A DNA stretch of 64,000 bases from Rhynchosporium graminicola (taxonomy: Eukaryota; Ascomycota; Leotiomycetes; Helotiales; Ploettnerulaceae). The notes under the pieces were generated by a model that was not told the origin of the DNA, did no database searches, and worked only from the letters and a program-made list of their open reading frames with translations. The translations under genes were made by a program, and so were the position numbers. The DNA lies in the NCBI GenBank assembly GCA_900074885.1, contig FJUW01000023.1, forward strand, positions 590,909-654,908, in the 5' to 3' direction. Below, one piece after another: positions 11,740 to 23,164 of the stretch (the first letter of the stretch is position 1; each line of letters starts with the position of its first letter).

Positions 11740-12480
11740 ATTAATATATAGTGATTTAAATACTAGCTCGTTAACGTAATATCTTTCGATTGAATAGTAA
11801 CTCGCTTAATATAGATTACTACTATATTCGCACCTATTATATCATTAATCCTAAATAGATAAGAAAATATAAGTAGAATAACTTACCTTCTATATAAGTA
11901 GTTATAAAGGCCTTAGTAGCTTCCTGAAGTCCTTAGATAGCGCTAGCTTAGAAGCTTAACTTAGACTTTATTTCCTAAGCGATCTTACGAACTAGACGCT
12001 AGAAGGGGAGCTTAGCGCAGAGGAGATCGGTCGTCTTCTAGTAACGACAGATTTAACGAAGAGTAATAGCTATTAGAGTTAGTTATATTACTATAGAGTA
12101 TTACTATATAGAAGGGAAGAATAGACTTACTTCCTAGCTTGAATCTATAAGGCTTAGTATTAACTAGAGCTCGAACTGAAAAATAGCCTTCTAGATATTT
12201 AATATAGTATTCGGCTTTCTTCTGATTCTATATAGCTATCTTCTTAGCGAAAGTCTTCTTTTTAACTCGATTATCAGAGAAATTAGCTATCTTTAGACTA
12301 GGTCTAGTCTTATAACGAGCTTTATTCTTTAGAGAAAGTGCGGGAGATATAGATATAGATATAAGTATAGGAGTTTTCTTATTCTTACTTTTAGGCGTAT
12401 TAGAAGCTTATTTAGCGGCTTTAGGGCCTCTAGTAATAAGTCCTATTATTACTATCCTACTTGAATTAGGTTAGTTATAT
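11740..12480 (-). pseudogene. Fossil histone H3-like gene with two introns and a long N-terminal tail
   Basis: The minus strand encodes a recognisable H3 histone fold. A Lys-rich tail (KARYKT near 12,325, KKKTFAKK near 12,265) leads to KPYRFKLG. After a GT-AG intron (12,130-12,070; GTAAGT donor, CTAAC branch site, TAG acceptor) comes TITLR, ICRY, KTTDLLCAKLPF and RLVRKIA. A second intron (11,886-11,834, GTAAGT donor) precedes IYIKRVTIQSKDI. The TAA/TAG codons fall where H3 has Gln (R-Y-Q-K, P-F-Q-R, I-A-Q, F-Q-S). Loop 1 has canonical H3 length, unlike CENP-A. The tail between the ARTK-like start and YRFK is about 20 residues longer than normal, and an open Lys-rich extension continues upstream to about 12,460. 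The copy is dead. It sits immediately upstream of, and on the same strand as, the integrase-core fossil. Confidence 0.82.
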
Positions 12481-12728
12481 TACTATTAGGCGTTACTATA
12501 AGAGGAGGAGTATTATTAAACTTTATAGTAAGAGAAGGAGTACTTACGAAGAGAAGTTATAGTTAATTGTATTTTAGAAGGTCAGAATTTATCTAGCTAG
12601 AACTTAGGTATTTATATTTAGAGTTTAAGTAAATATTTAAGTAAATATCTAGTGAATTATTCTTAATTCTATAACTATACTTTCTATAAATAGAAAGTGA
12701 GGTGCGTTACTATGTTAGCTAAGTGAAT

Positions 12729-12755
12729 AAGCTTCTATTATTAATATAGAAGCTT
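12729..12755. repeat. Inverted repeat, 10-bp arms
   Basis: aagcttctat (12729-12738) and atagaagctt (12746-12755) are perfect reverse complements around a 7-bp AT spacer. It lies between the H3-like fossil and the next fossil ORF. Its role is unknown, and AT-rich mutation could create it by chance. Confidence 0.7.
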
Positions 12756-13119
12756 AAAGACCTCGCTTAGTAAGTATATTAATACGTCCTCTTACCTAAT
12801 ATTTCTAGACCTCCTTTTTTCTAATAACCTTATAACTTCTACTAGTATATGCCCCCTCCTTTTACTTCCTTCCTTTTTGATATAGTATCCTTATAGTAAT
12901 ATAGTATAGTAATAGTCTTCTCTTATATTTAATTAAAATAATCGATATTAATAAATAATAAATTAATAATTAATTTCAAAAATATCGAGCTTCTAAGTAT
13001 ATCGCGATATAGTCTATACTGAGTCTACTATAAGTATTAAGCGCTTAAACGATAGTGACTAATCTATAAGTACTTTTCCTAACTCTTAAATTCTTAATTC
13101 TATAGAATATAGCTAATAC

Positions 13120-13870
13120 TTATAATAAGCTTATTAACGTGCCTATAATAGTGCTACTACTACTAAGGGCTTCGACCTCCTCTCTAGAGAGGAATAATTT
13201 AAGGCTAGATAAGATAATAAGGCTAGAATTATTATAAAGCGGGAGAAGAAAAGTAAGGGGTTAAGTGACTTAATCGTAACTATATTAGACGAGGAGAATA
13301 AGAAATTAGAGGTTATTAAAGCTAAGGAGAATACATATCTAGCTTCTTTACTTAGTTCTAAGGTAACTTATATTACTATTCTCTATTACTATTTATAGCT
13401 AACTAATAATATAGAAGCGTAAGCGTCCTAGTAATAATAAAGCTAAGGATGCAGATAATAAGGAGGAAGATAAGGATAATAAAGATAAGGGTCCTGTTCC
13501 GGAAATTAGCCTTAAGGATTATTTTAAGAATAGAATAAATATAGTAATCACGAGAATAGAGAGTTTAATTATAAAGGGTAATACTAAGAAGTACGATACT
13601 AAGCTAGAGGTATTTAAGTAGTTTATTAAGGATATTCTAGATCCTGAGGCTACGAAAGCATACCTAGAAAAGGATAAGGAAACTGAGTATAAGACTAAGG
13701 GATATAAGAGTAAGGATATCTAAGTTATTATTATTAAGGATAAGGCAGAAGATAATAAGGATAAGGACTTAGAAGACTTTATAGTTAAGGAGGAGTCTAA
13801 AGTTAAGGAAAGTGGGGAGAATAAGGAGTCTAGATCTAAAGAGGATAAGGAGTCTAGATCTAAGAACTAA
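13120..13870 (+). pseudogene. Fossil plus-strand ORF, Lys/Glu-rich, unrecognised
   Basis: Two long open pieces joined across Gln-type stops encode a very hydrophilic protein: KGFDLLSREE, LIVTILDEENKKLE, then ISLKDYFKNRI and LEVFKxFIKDILDPEATKAY. The C-terminal tail carries a duplicated ENKESRSKE-like unit and ends at a TAA near 13,870. No family is recognised. Its position at the island edge and the RIP pattern argue for a mobile-element accessory gene. Confidence 0.4.
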
Positions 13871-13990
13871 TTGCTTCTAAATACTACTAAATCAATTAAA
13901 TACAGAATATTAGATAACTATACGTTACTATTATATATTACTATATATCAAAGAAGTAATTAATTCGAATAATTTTTGATAGTCCTAGGT

Positions 13991-14834
13991 AATTCCCGCG
14001 ACCTACTTGAATAAGACATATGGTCGTTATGAGCCACTATACGGATTGCTAAAAAAAAAAGTTCATTTCAAATTTCTCATTCTTATCTATATACTTCAAA
14101 ATCATGCATGCCTTCCTCAGCTCACAGGTACAAATTAGACCTGCTGAGAGAAACATGACTTCCCAGCACGTTTTAGGAAATATCACGTGAGTTATAAGCA
14201 GTGCAAGCCCTTGCAACGCGTACCTCGGTACATCTTCGTCAGGAATCAGTCCAAGCACAGTAGGAGAAACAGCACAGCTCCGAATTCACACAAGACATAT
14301 CATCCGCTCAGCATCCTTCATTCCAGCCATCAGACAAGGTGCCCATCCTGCCAACACATTCACAACCGCCAAGAACCCTAATTTAAGCATAAAGGCGCAG
14401 AAGCGCGTTTTTTGAGGAGTGGTTGTCCGCCTATAAAAGCACCCCTGCATGCGGCACAGAAAGACGATCAAGATTTGCGAGACGAATAGCAACGCACTTT
14501 GCGTGAGCTCTCACTCGAATAGGCCGGGCTGAGTCCTTTCAGAGTTCCTGATTGATAAGAAGGAGGTTGGTTAGATGTGGCGAGGTGAGGTAACGATTCT
14601 GATGTGGTGAGAGTTGTGATGCCAACCAACAAGACACGGGTGACAATGTAAACATTCCAGGTAAGGCTGCTGTCTCAGCCGCGGTGAAGTGGCTTCCTGC
14701 GCAGCTTGGCTAAGTATCTCGCATTCTCTATCTTGTTCATGATTGTTATATCTCCTCATACCTCGTGGACAACTTCCGACATCGACGAAGACTGATATTT
14801 AGAACCTCATCCATATACTTAAGAAGACTACACG
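13991..14834. other. Intergenic, normal composition
   Basis: First non-RIP sequence after the island. Only short overlapping ORFs with no family resemblance are seen. It presumably contains the promoter of the membrane-protein gene starting at 14,835. Confidence 0.6.
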
Positions 14835-15786
14835 ATGATTCCTGAAAGCCACTCCCATGCGCCATGGCGGAACGCGATCCTCATTCCTTTCTGGACTATT
14901 CAGCTGGGTCTGGAAGCCATTTTAATCGGGCTACTTTCTGTCGCTGTTGGGTTTCTGGTGCACGTCGACAATAATATTGATGACTACAATTCCAGCTCCA
15001 GCTTTAGCGATTCAGACGAGGAAGTGATAGAAAAAGCTGGGAAAGTGTAGGATTTCATCCTCCCTTCCCAGCGTCCAACGTGTATATTCCCACTGGCCAA
15101 TGCAGTACTGATATGTTTACAGTGTGGGTCCTGTCTGGATCGCCCTCATCTCATCATGTCTTATACTGACAGTCACTGAAATCGTACTACTGGCACGAAA
15201 GAGCTTAAAACCAGTTACCTTCCTTATCACCAACATGCTGAAATCTGCATTCTGGGGAGTGCTATTCATCATTGATATCGTTGCCGTGGTGAAATCATCT
15301 TCTGGATCACGAGTGACAGACACAGTGTCATTATTGATTGAGGCAGCTCTCTTGTACTTAGCCTAGGTTATGAGTACAAAGCAAAGCGCAATAGCTAATT
15401 CTCTAACTCGCAGACTCTCCTTCTGCATTCCCCTGATCTACGCCTCGATAATCTACCACCGCTTCCGCACAGGAAAACAATACAGGCCCGTCAACAACCC
15501 ACAATTGACCCCCTACACTATACTCGCAGGAGCGCCTGCAAAAACCCAAGGCACAAAAGTCACACAATACTCCAATGCGCCTATTCCTGTCTCCACCATG
15601 CCAGAACCATATAAAGGCTACGGCCAGCAGTCAATAAGCGATGTGGAAGCTCAGCAAGTGCAGCAGGGAGGCAGGGGATCGAGTTATAAGATGGCTGGAA
15701 ATGGGGCTGCCAGTCCGCCGGTACCGAGTGTGCTTGTGCAGCATCATGATGGACATGCCTACCTACGAAATGGAGAGCGGCGCTAG
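14835..15786 (+). CDS. Tetraspan membrane protein (MARVEL-like), three exons
   Basis: Exons are 14835-15046, 15123-15353 and 15414-15786 (271 aa). Intron 1 (76 bp) has an ACTGAT branch site before TTTACAG. Intron 2 (60 bp) has CTAAC before TCGCAG and removes an in-frame TAG. Phases match at both joins. Four hydrophobic segments are seen: residues about 18-42, 74-95, about 105-128 and about 138-163. An acidic Ser-rich loop (SSSSFSDSDEE) lies between TM1 and TM2, and a Pro/Gln-rich cytosolic tail of about 100 residues follows. Four short TMs with a long tail fit fungal MARVEL-type proteins, but no diagnostic motif is seen, so the family name is an inference. It is the first gene beside the RIP island. 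Confidence 0.75.
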
Positions 15787-16889
15787 GAGGGATTTGCGGT
15801 AGGATGCTGCACTTGCATTTCGCGGATATTGTAGAGAGTGCAGGATTGGTGGCATGCTTACTTGCATTGCGATACCAGGCGGGCTTTGATTTATAGTTCA
15901 TATTGAGGATTCCGAGCAGTTCATTCGCCCAGTCTAATTCTATGCCCAGAGCTCAAAACCGCTAGATAGTGCGTGCCTTGCAGTAAGATTGGGAGAGACT
16001 TGTAGACATCCCAACCGTGTTCAGCAAAAGCTTCATCTTACAAGGGTCAGTTAAACACGAAAGTTCTTCACAAAACACTTGACCCACGAACTGCCGCCAA
16101 ACATTATTCTTCTCTCGAACCTGGAAACTCCGGTATCCACAAGTGGACTGGGATCGGGTCAGAAACATCCCGCCGGTCCCGAAAATCGACCTTCCGAGAG
16201 GCTGGGTGAGTCCGATCCTTCGGGGACCCAGAGATTCGTAGCCCGGACCAGGACCGGGACCAAGACATGGAGGCTGTGACTGTCTCTCTGTATACCTACC
16301 TATCCATATGATAAATATCAATATGTTAGATATGAATTGTTCTATCGTTAAGTGATGCTTGTAAATGAAACACGATAGGATTTTACACGAACCCGAGGAG
16401 ATACCTAGGTATAGTTGGGGTTGGAGAAAGGTGGTCAGGGTCATTTCATGAGTTCGTAATACCAAGTAGATTTGAGTTCAGACGTCGGTGGAGCATAGGA
16501 GGAAGGTACAGACGGGAACAAGGGATAGCTTCCGCTTGTCCTGCCTTGCCCTTGCCAGATGAAGATTTCGGGGATTGTTCCTGGGCCGAGCCGATGCCTG
16601 TGGGTGCGGGGTTATAGCTTCTAGCCTCTCATTGAGGTCGGAATCAATACATGAGTAAATCGAACATAGGTGTATCCGGAATAGCAATCGATCTTGAAGA
16701 GAACGAAAGATATCTAAATCGTTAGGGCGATATTTAGTATTCAAAATTTCAAGTATATCTAATTTTCAAGAATATCTACATCGGGGGTTTCAAACTCTGC
16801 ATCTGTTCAAGTACTCTTTTCAAGGTTGAAGTGTGCCTTCCTGACCTCGACAAGAGAGGAACAAGAGAAGAACAAGAGACAGAAGCAGG
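15787..16889. other. Intergenic
   Basis: No gene supported. ORFs on both strands around 15,960-16,740 overlap each other, show no domain and look accidental. The sequence just before 16,890 is purine-rich (agaacaagagaagaac), as in a fungal leader. Confidence 0.55.
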
Positions 16890-17783
16890 ATGGAACAGAA
16901 AAGACAGAAAGCACCGCAATATGTGAAGACGCAGAATCAGTCTGCGGAAAGACCTGCTACCTTTATTTTCCTGCATGGATATGGAGATGATGCGGATGGA
17001 TTTATAAGTCAGTCATTGATGCCTTCACTGCCGTACCTACCTCGACTTTGCATCTCATGAAAACCCTCCCCTCAAAACGGTCTATGATACATCTTCTGTA
17101 AAAGCTAATGCCTTTGATCAGATGTAGCTCACCAATTCCAATCCGCCCACAAACTCCCCCACCTGTCCTGGATCTTTCCCAACGCACCGCACAACCACGA
17201 AGCCAACACCACAGCCTGGTACTCGCTCTCATCCATATCATTCTCTCCCATCCCCGTCGGCTCGTCATCCTCTCCCTCTCACGAAGCAACCGAAGAAGAC
17301 GAGTGCGACGAGTCTGCAGAAAGCGACGATGAGATTTGGGGGAGCGTGGCTTACACCGAGGGTTTAATCGAGAAGGAAGTTGAGAAGGGGGTAGATGTGG
17401 GGAGGATTGTGGTTGGAGGGTTCAGTCAAGGCTGTGCGGTGAGTTTAATACTTGGTTTAGCGGGGAGGTATAAGGGAAAACTGGGGGGTCTGGTGGGTTT
17501 GAGTGGGTATTTGCCTAAGGGAAAGAGGGTGTGGGAGGGGAGGGAGGAGTTGAGGGTTAGTAGGAAGAAAGGGGAAGGAGGAGAGATGAAAGTATTACTG
17601 GGACATGGGACGAAGGATATGCTGGTCCCGGTGAGAATTTTTAGGGAGACGAAGGAGAGGATTGTGTTCACGGTCGGTGAGGATAGGGTCGAGGGTTATG
17701 AGTATCATGGCTTAGGACATACGGCTAATGGCGCTATGTTTAGGGATATGTATAATTTCCTGGAGAAGGTGATTCCCGAGTGA
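16890..17783 (+). CDS. Acyl-protein thioesterase/lysophospholipase-like serine hydrolase
   Basis: Exons 16890-17007 and 17122-17783 (259 aa). The 114-bp intron has a GTCAGT donor and GCTAAT before GATCAG, and the join restores GFINVAHQF. The alpha/beta-hydrolase family features are all present: LHGYGDDADGF near the N-terminus, WIFPNAPHNHE, nucleophile elbow GFSQG (Ser141), Asp205 in HGTKDMLVP and His239 in YHGLGHT. It belongs to the phospholipase/carboxylesterase group that removes S-palmitoyl groups from proteins or hydrolyses lysophospholipids in the cytosol. An acidic Ser/Glu insertion (residues about 78-113) separates the two halves and is longer than in typical APT1. The triad is complete, so activity is likely; the natural substrate is unknown. 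Confidence 0.88.
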
Positions 17784-18655
17784 GAGGTTGTGCGGGGTTG
17801 TCAGATGTAAACATGGAATTTTATCATACACACGAACTATTCAACTTAGCTTTGTTTACTTGTATTGCTTTTCTTATTTTGATTCTGCATACAGGTAAGA
17901 GGTCTGGCGTCAGCATGGCGACACATCGACTCATTAAGTAATTTCATTTACTTCCATATTAAAGACTTCAAGATTCTATCTGGTTAAGAAACTAATAGTG
18001 TCATTCGCAAGTCTCTTTGTTATATTTTGTTTATCTTGTTTTGACTTGTTGTTGTTGTTATGATGTTTATCAACTTACTAGCGAGCGAGCTTTTCGGCTA
18101 GGATGTTCAAAGAGTCCCCAGGGTATCCATACTCCAACGTAGTATTCGATCAAATAATGATGCTCTCGGTATACAGTACCTGGCTTGATATTGTTCTGCA
18201 TACATGAATCAACCATGTTATGTGCTCTGAAGATCCTATCTGACGCCTCCTGATCCTTCCCATGGCTAAACCCTGGAAAATGGGACAATTGCTGCCTCGC
18301 GCGTAAGGCACTTATAAGCACAAAGCCCCAAACTACCGGTTCAATGTCTGATCCGGAGAATAGCATCACAAACTTGCACAGATCGTCAGAATGGCTGGGT
18401 TGCCCCATGATACCTTTCGTATTCCTTGCAGATTTCCTTGCGGTCACAAAAGCTTCCCTGGGTGGTACGTTTGACGTGGAACAAAAATTGCGATGGCTGA
18501 TGATGCGCGCCCGCCTCTTTCTGTACCCTGCACTCCAGCCTTCTCTCTCACAACAACTTGCTAGCCACTCACTATACTGATATACAGTCTGATGCCGCCC
18601 GCTATCATGCATTACCTAGTATCCTGCATATGCAGCAGGCCGACTATCATCGAAA
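17784..18655. other. Intergenic
   Basis: Probable 3' region of the hydrolase, then the upstream region of the DUF3433 gene. A 180-codon minus-strand ORF at 18,070-18,612 has an ATG but no recognisable domain; it is treated as unsupported. Confidence 0.5.
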
Positions 18656-21207
18656 ATGAATCTTGGACATTTAGACGTTCACTCTGTGCATCGTAAGTGC
18701 CTCGCCTCGACGATGCGTTGTCAAGTTCGTATGTGGGAAATTGCATTCTGACGAGTGACAACAAAACAGACAGCCGCCCACGAGTGCAGCAAGCAGATAC
18801 TACTTCGGAACGACCCATCACCCCTCTCAATGTTCGCCTCGAAGCCGATCGCTCGCCCTCACCTACCTCTACATTATCGGATCCAACAACGGTAGTGAGA
18901 TGGGTGACACCTCCGTCTCGAATATATACACCACAGCGAAGTGACGATACCCTCCGCAGTGAGGATACCATTCTACCAGACGATTACCACCACTCGATAC
19001 GCCCCAATGGTAGAGCTTATGCCCACGAAACTTCTTTGGGCGTGCGGTTTGACGAGGAGCAAATTCGGAGTATCGAGGCCGAAGCTTCGAAGCGAGAAAG
19101 GGTGATGGATGCTTTGTCCATGGACTCAAGTCCACCTACACCCGTGGACGATACGCCATACATACGATTTGCCATTGATCAATTGACTCGAGATCAAGAT
19201 GTCAGGCTCGGCCAGCGGCAATACACGCCTGCAAGCTCCGAATCACATCCTTCCGAACGAGTGAGATCCGACAATGGGTTGGGGTATATGAGTGCTGAGC
19301 AGGAGAGGGAAGCTATGAGACTTGTAAGAAAACATCGATCATCACCAGAAGAAGGACGATTATTCGCATTCAACGCCACACGACCTCTCTCTCTACGCTC
19401 CACGCCATCTCAGAACCAGGTCCTACCTAGAAAACCATCCGATCCCGAAATCTTTATCCCAGTCGAGCTGGCAAACAACACCTTCCGCCACCCTGACCTC
19501 ACATTTGTTCCGACGATATTACGACCCCTCTCAATGTTTACGCTGTCCGTTTTGTGCCTCTTAATGACTGCTGCTCTCATGTTCTGCGCCATGTTCTCCA
19601 CGTATCACGACGGCCTCACTCCGTGGATTAATGGTATATATGGCGGGCGGTACTTTGTGTTTTCATTTCTGCCGCAGATTCTGGGCGCCTGCGTGTTTTT
19701 CTACGTGCAATGTGTTATGAATGCTATTACAAGAATGATGCCATATACGATGATGGCAATGTACGATACCAAAAGTCGAGCGAATGCACTTTTCCTCGGG
19801 GTCTTTCCCCGAACGATGCTATGGCCTTCATGGAACGGTCCTTTCAGCATCGCTCTTGCGAAGACGTTTTTCTGGTCATCGGTTTTTACGATACCGTTAC
19901 AGGGCTGTTTGTTCTCGGTCATTAATGTTGATGAAGTTTGGAGATGGACTGCTGTTCAGGGCGTCGCCTGGACTTTGGTGGCCATTTACCTTTTAATGAT
20001 GATTGCGGCGGTTACCACAGGATTATTTTTCTTCCGGAGAAATACAGGTGTGATGTGGGATCCTCGGTCACTGGCTGATGTGATAGCGTTGTTACCGAGG
20101 AGTAATTGTTTGCGAGATTATCCTGGTACGGATGTTATGAGAAACAAAGAAGACATCCAACACAAGTTGACTTTACGGAGCGACAGATTGGGATATTGGA
20201 GGACCCCAAACCGGGAACGGGGAATCTTTTATTGTATCGGCGAAGAAGGCGCTTCTACTCGTCAATACACTATGAAGGCAGGGAAAATCCAGGAGAAGCC
20301 TCAAACAGCTTGGGATGTTGAGAATGGAGAAATCTACAGTACCGATGCGCGATTCCGATACATCCCATGGTTTCTGAAGGACGCTTTCGTTATCTTCTGG
20401 GCAGTTGCAGCATTCGTCTTTCTGCTCGCGTTATTTGTCGTCGCATTTTTACCTTCGACTGCTATCTCGAAAGGATTTCCGCCGCTGGTTTCTGTGTTAC
20501 CAAATTCGGCTGGATTTTCTCCAGCAAACTTTTTGTACAGTTTTATACCCTCTATTATTGGCATGTTACTCTACCTTTTCTTCCAACCGCTCGACATGGC
20601 CCTTCGGATTCTGCAGCCTTGGGCTGAACTCGGACAACCAGTTGGAGCAACAGCTGAGCGGTCACTCCTACTCGACTACCCCGCCTCGTCACCCATTGCA
20701 TGCAGCTTCAAAGCTCTTGGCAACGGCCACTATCGCGTCGCCTTCATTTCCCTCCTCTCCACCCTCTTCCTAATCATCCCCATCCTCGCGGGCGGAATAT
20801 TCTTCCCGCTCGTTACGCCCGCCCAAAAAGTCCGCATGATCCCCAATCTCCCATCCTTCTACATCATCCTCGCCCTCCTCGTGCTCTACCTCGTCGGTCT
20901 CCTACTCCTCATTCCCCGCCGCTACGAAATGCATCTTCCGCACGGTGTCTCGTGCCTCGCTGAGATCATTAGCTTCGTGCACGCAAGTCATATCCTCAAG
21001 GATGCGGCGTTCCACGAGCCGAGGTCAAAGGAGGATCTTGTGGCGAGGATGACGGGGGAGAAGACGAGAGCATCGAGTGGAAGGCGGGGCGAAAGAAATA
21101 GGTTCGCTTTTGGTGTGTATGAGGGACTCGCTGGGGGGGAGTGTCTTGGTGTGGAGAGGCTAGGGAGGAGAGGGGGCCAGGAGGTGGTCATTCTCGGTGG
21201 GAGATGA
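18656..21207 (+). CDS. DUF3433-family polytopic membrane protein, two exons
   Basis: Exons 18656-18692 and 18770-21207 (824 aa). No in-frame ATG starts the long ORF. A short first exon (MNLGHLDVHSVH) ending at a perfect GTAAGT donor, with CTGAC and AACAG at the acceptor, supplies the start and keeps phase. Residues 1 to about 255 are hydrophilic and Ser/Arg-rich. Two clusters of membrane segments follow, at about 261-445 and 545-736, the duplicated DUF3433 arrangement. The C-terminus contains a conserved-looking FAFGVYEGL segment. Such proteins are found across Pezizomycotina and are related to the Neurospora 'spray' type; the molecular function is not established. No truncation is seen. Confidence 0.85.
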
Positions 21208-21220
21208 TGCTCTAGGTGTA

Positions 21221-21251
<31 letters not shown>

Positions 21252-22747
21252 CGGGGAAGTGAGGGTGAAAGTGAGTTATTACTAACCAAAGTTGATTTTG
21301 AGGGCGGGAGGAGTTAATGATTGACGGCGACGATGCACAAGATGATATTGAAATGTCGATGGAAAAGAGCGATTGCTTTGAATGCGTTTAGCGAGCGATG
21401 CTTTAATGATCTCGCGGTGTTATGGATACATGTACCAGGCATGATTATGGTTAATGGCTGGTGGTATGAACTGGCTTGGTGTTTTGATTTTACACGGCGT
21501 TTTGGGCTCGGGTGTGGGTTCCGGTCGGAAAAGGATATAGATTGTATACTTATTAAAGACAGCGCGACAGGAGAGCGATAGTGACTGTATATAGATAGAC
21601 AGAGTGATTTGTAAATGATACTGTAGGTGGTTCTCCATGGCTTATTCGTCTTTGCTTACAAACTTGCAAATCTTGAGCATCTTTCACAACAGCATTTTCA
21701 GAGCGCAACGGAATGAGATGACAGCCTAAGTATTCTCGTACTTGAAGGTTGATTTTACTCTACTTCACCAGATCGTCAAGGCAGCAGCCATCATGCTTCA
21801 GCCTGGCTTACTGTACAAATTTCATCCGATCCTCCGACCACTCATTGAACGAACTTCAGCCCAGCTTATCAGTAAATCCAGATGTTTGTCCAATAAGTAC
21901 CGATACAAGAAACGAAATTGGAAAGAGAACCTTGCCATATGTCGGTCACCCATTCAAAGTCTCTAGTGCGTAGCGCCATTTGCCCAAAGGATTCAAATCA
22001 GGCACCCACCAGAAAAATCACGTTTGTTATCTGAACATACCACGTCGTCGGTCTTCGTTCAATTTACTAGACGACGTCTACGTTTATTTCATCTGTTCCT
22101 CCTTGAAATTTTCTGGTCCTTACCAAATTCTAAATAGCAAGGAAGGACACATAGCAGCGAATACGAAATTCCATATCCAGCCCCTTCCTTCCTTGACAGT
22201 ACAGCGACAAAAAGAAAGATTGAATTGCACGATTACGAAAAGATTTCTAGCTCCAGAAGAGAAGGAATGAAGTGCAAGACGAAGAAGTCGGACGCAAAGA
22301 GAGATAAGATAGCATGAGGATCTCTCCGCAGCGGCTGTCGAGAAACGGCCTGGTGCGATGGGATTGCAATACGCTGGTTCTACATTTTTTGTAGGGCTGG
22401 CAGTTTCTTGTTGCTTGGTGAGTTTTGCTGACTTTGGTTGTCTTGTTTGTGTGTGTGTGTGTGTGCGTGTGTCTGTTATCGAGTTACTATTATGGAGCAA
22501 GAGGGGTTCTGTAGCGTAGAGGCGCATGGAGCGGGGTTGTGAAAGTACGAGGATGTAATAGTGAGAGCGAGCTAATGATTGACATAGCGTGATAAGGCTC
22601 TTCTTCACTATAGCTTTGATCTTTGAAGGAGGAAAATCTTCTCTTATTCGAAGTAGATTGGGAATACTGTTTGTACACCTCTCCTCAATACTCTATATAT
22701 TATACTCCTCGCCATCTCTCCATTCTCATAGCACTTTCACAATTTCC
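21208..22747. other. Intergenic with GA and GT microsatellites
   Basis: Only short, overlapping ORFs with no domain. Contains the (GA)n above and a (GT)n run at about 22,448-22,472. Confidence 0.55.
21224..21251. repeat. (GA)n microsatellite
   Basis: About 14 uninterrupted GA dinucleotides just downstream of the DUF3433 stop codon. Confidence 0.97.
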
Positions 22748-23164
22748 ATGAAAAACCAGCTTGGGTTCGTAGTTAGGCTAACCTTCTCTTCCAGTTTCCT
22801 CGTTCTATTTTTCATCCTCGCTCTGTTCTTCACAATCGCTATACTGGCCGAGATCTGCCTGTTCGCAAACTCTTATCTAGATGTTAATTCATGGTTCGTC
22901 TTCCAGATCTTCAAGCTCTTATATGTGACTGCTGTATTCGCTGTGTATGCACCTATCTTATTTCTATGTGATTCGCATGAGAAAAGACCTCTCCGTGTTT
23001 GTACGCCTTTCGTGGGCTTGGGAGTTTATGCGAATACGCTAATGTGGGTGACTTTAGGGGTCTTTTGGTATGTCCTCGTGGTTTTTGAGAGGAATGGAGA
23101 ATCTGGAGCTGATTTTGTATTAGGCCGTCTTGAATCGCTGGGTTGCTTTGGGGAGTATTGGTGA
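22748..23164 (+). CDS. Small three-TM membrane protein, unrecognised
   Basis: 138 aa from ATG at 22,748; an upstream non-ATG extension of the frame is less likely to be translated. Hydrophobic segments lie at residues about 8-34, 48-72 and 90-112, with short polar loops (CDSHEKRPLRVC). The frame closes at TGA just after GCFGEYW. A second frame stays open from about 23,165 to 23,402 with plausible hydrophilic sequence (GELLFGDEGTFDENKL), so a further 3' exon is possible, but no convincing donor/acceptor pair was found. The fold resembles small fungal tetraspan proteins; the function is unknown. Confidence 0.5.
   Translation: MKNQLGFVVRLTFSSSFLVLFFILALFFTIAILAEICLFANSYLDVNSWFVFQIFKLLYVTAVFAVYAPILFLCDSHEKRPLRVCTPFVGLGVYANTLMWVTLGVFWYVLVVFERNGESGADFVLGRLESLGCFGEYW

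Larger units (their letters stand above)
1..13990. repeat. AT-rich, RIP-mutated transposon island
   Basis: The whole stretch is dominated by TA steps (ctata, tagta, aataat). Almost no frame stays open for more than about 100 codons, yet protein families remain readable if TAA and TAG are taken as former Gln codons. That is what C-to-T change at CpA on both strands (repeat-induced point mutation in Pezizomycotina) produces. CpG-containing words such as acgac and gcgc survive. Composition reverts to ordinary coding-like sequence between about 13,980 and 14,010. RIP as the cause is inferred from the pattern; the family fossils are listed separately. Confidence 0.93.

Noticed and set aside
11740..12480. 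CENP-A (centromeric H3) identity for the H3-like fossil
   Set aside because: Loop 1 has canonical H3 length and the IQSKDI ending is canonical; CENP-A usually has a longer loop 1 and a different residue set there. The long tail alone is not enough.
15962..16744. Minus-strand ORFs of 167 and 88 codons
   Set aside because: They overlap open plus-strand frames, show no family features and have mixed hydrophobic and Pro/Gly low-complexity content.
18070..18612. 180-codon minus-strand ORF starting with ATG
   Set aside because: No domain, signal or membrane pattern, and it lies in the upstream region of the DUF3433 gene; length is reachable by chance.
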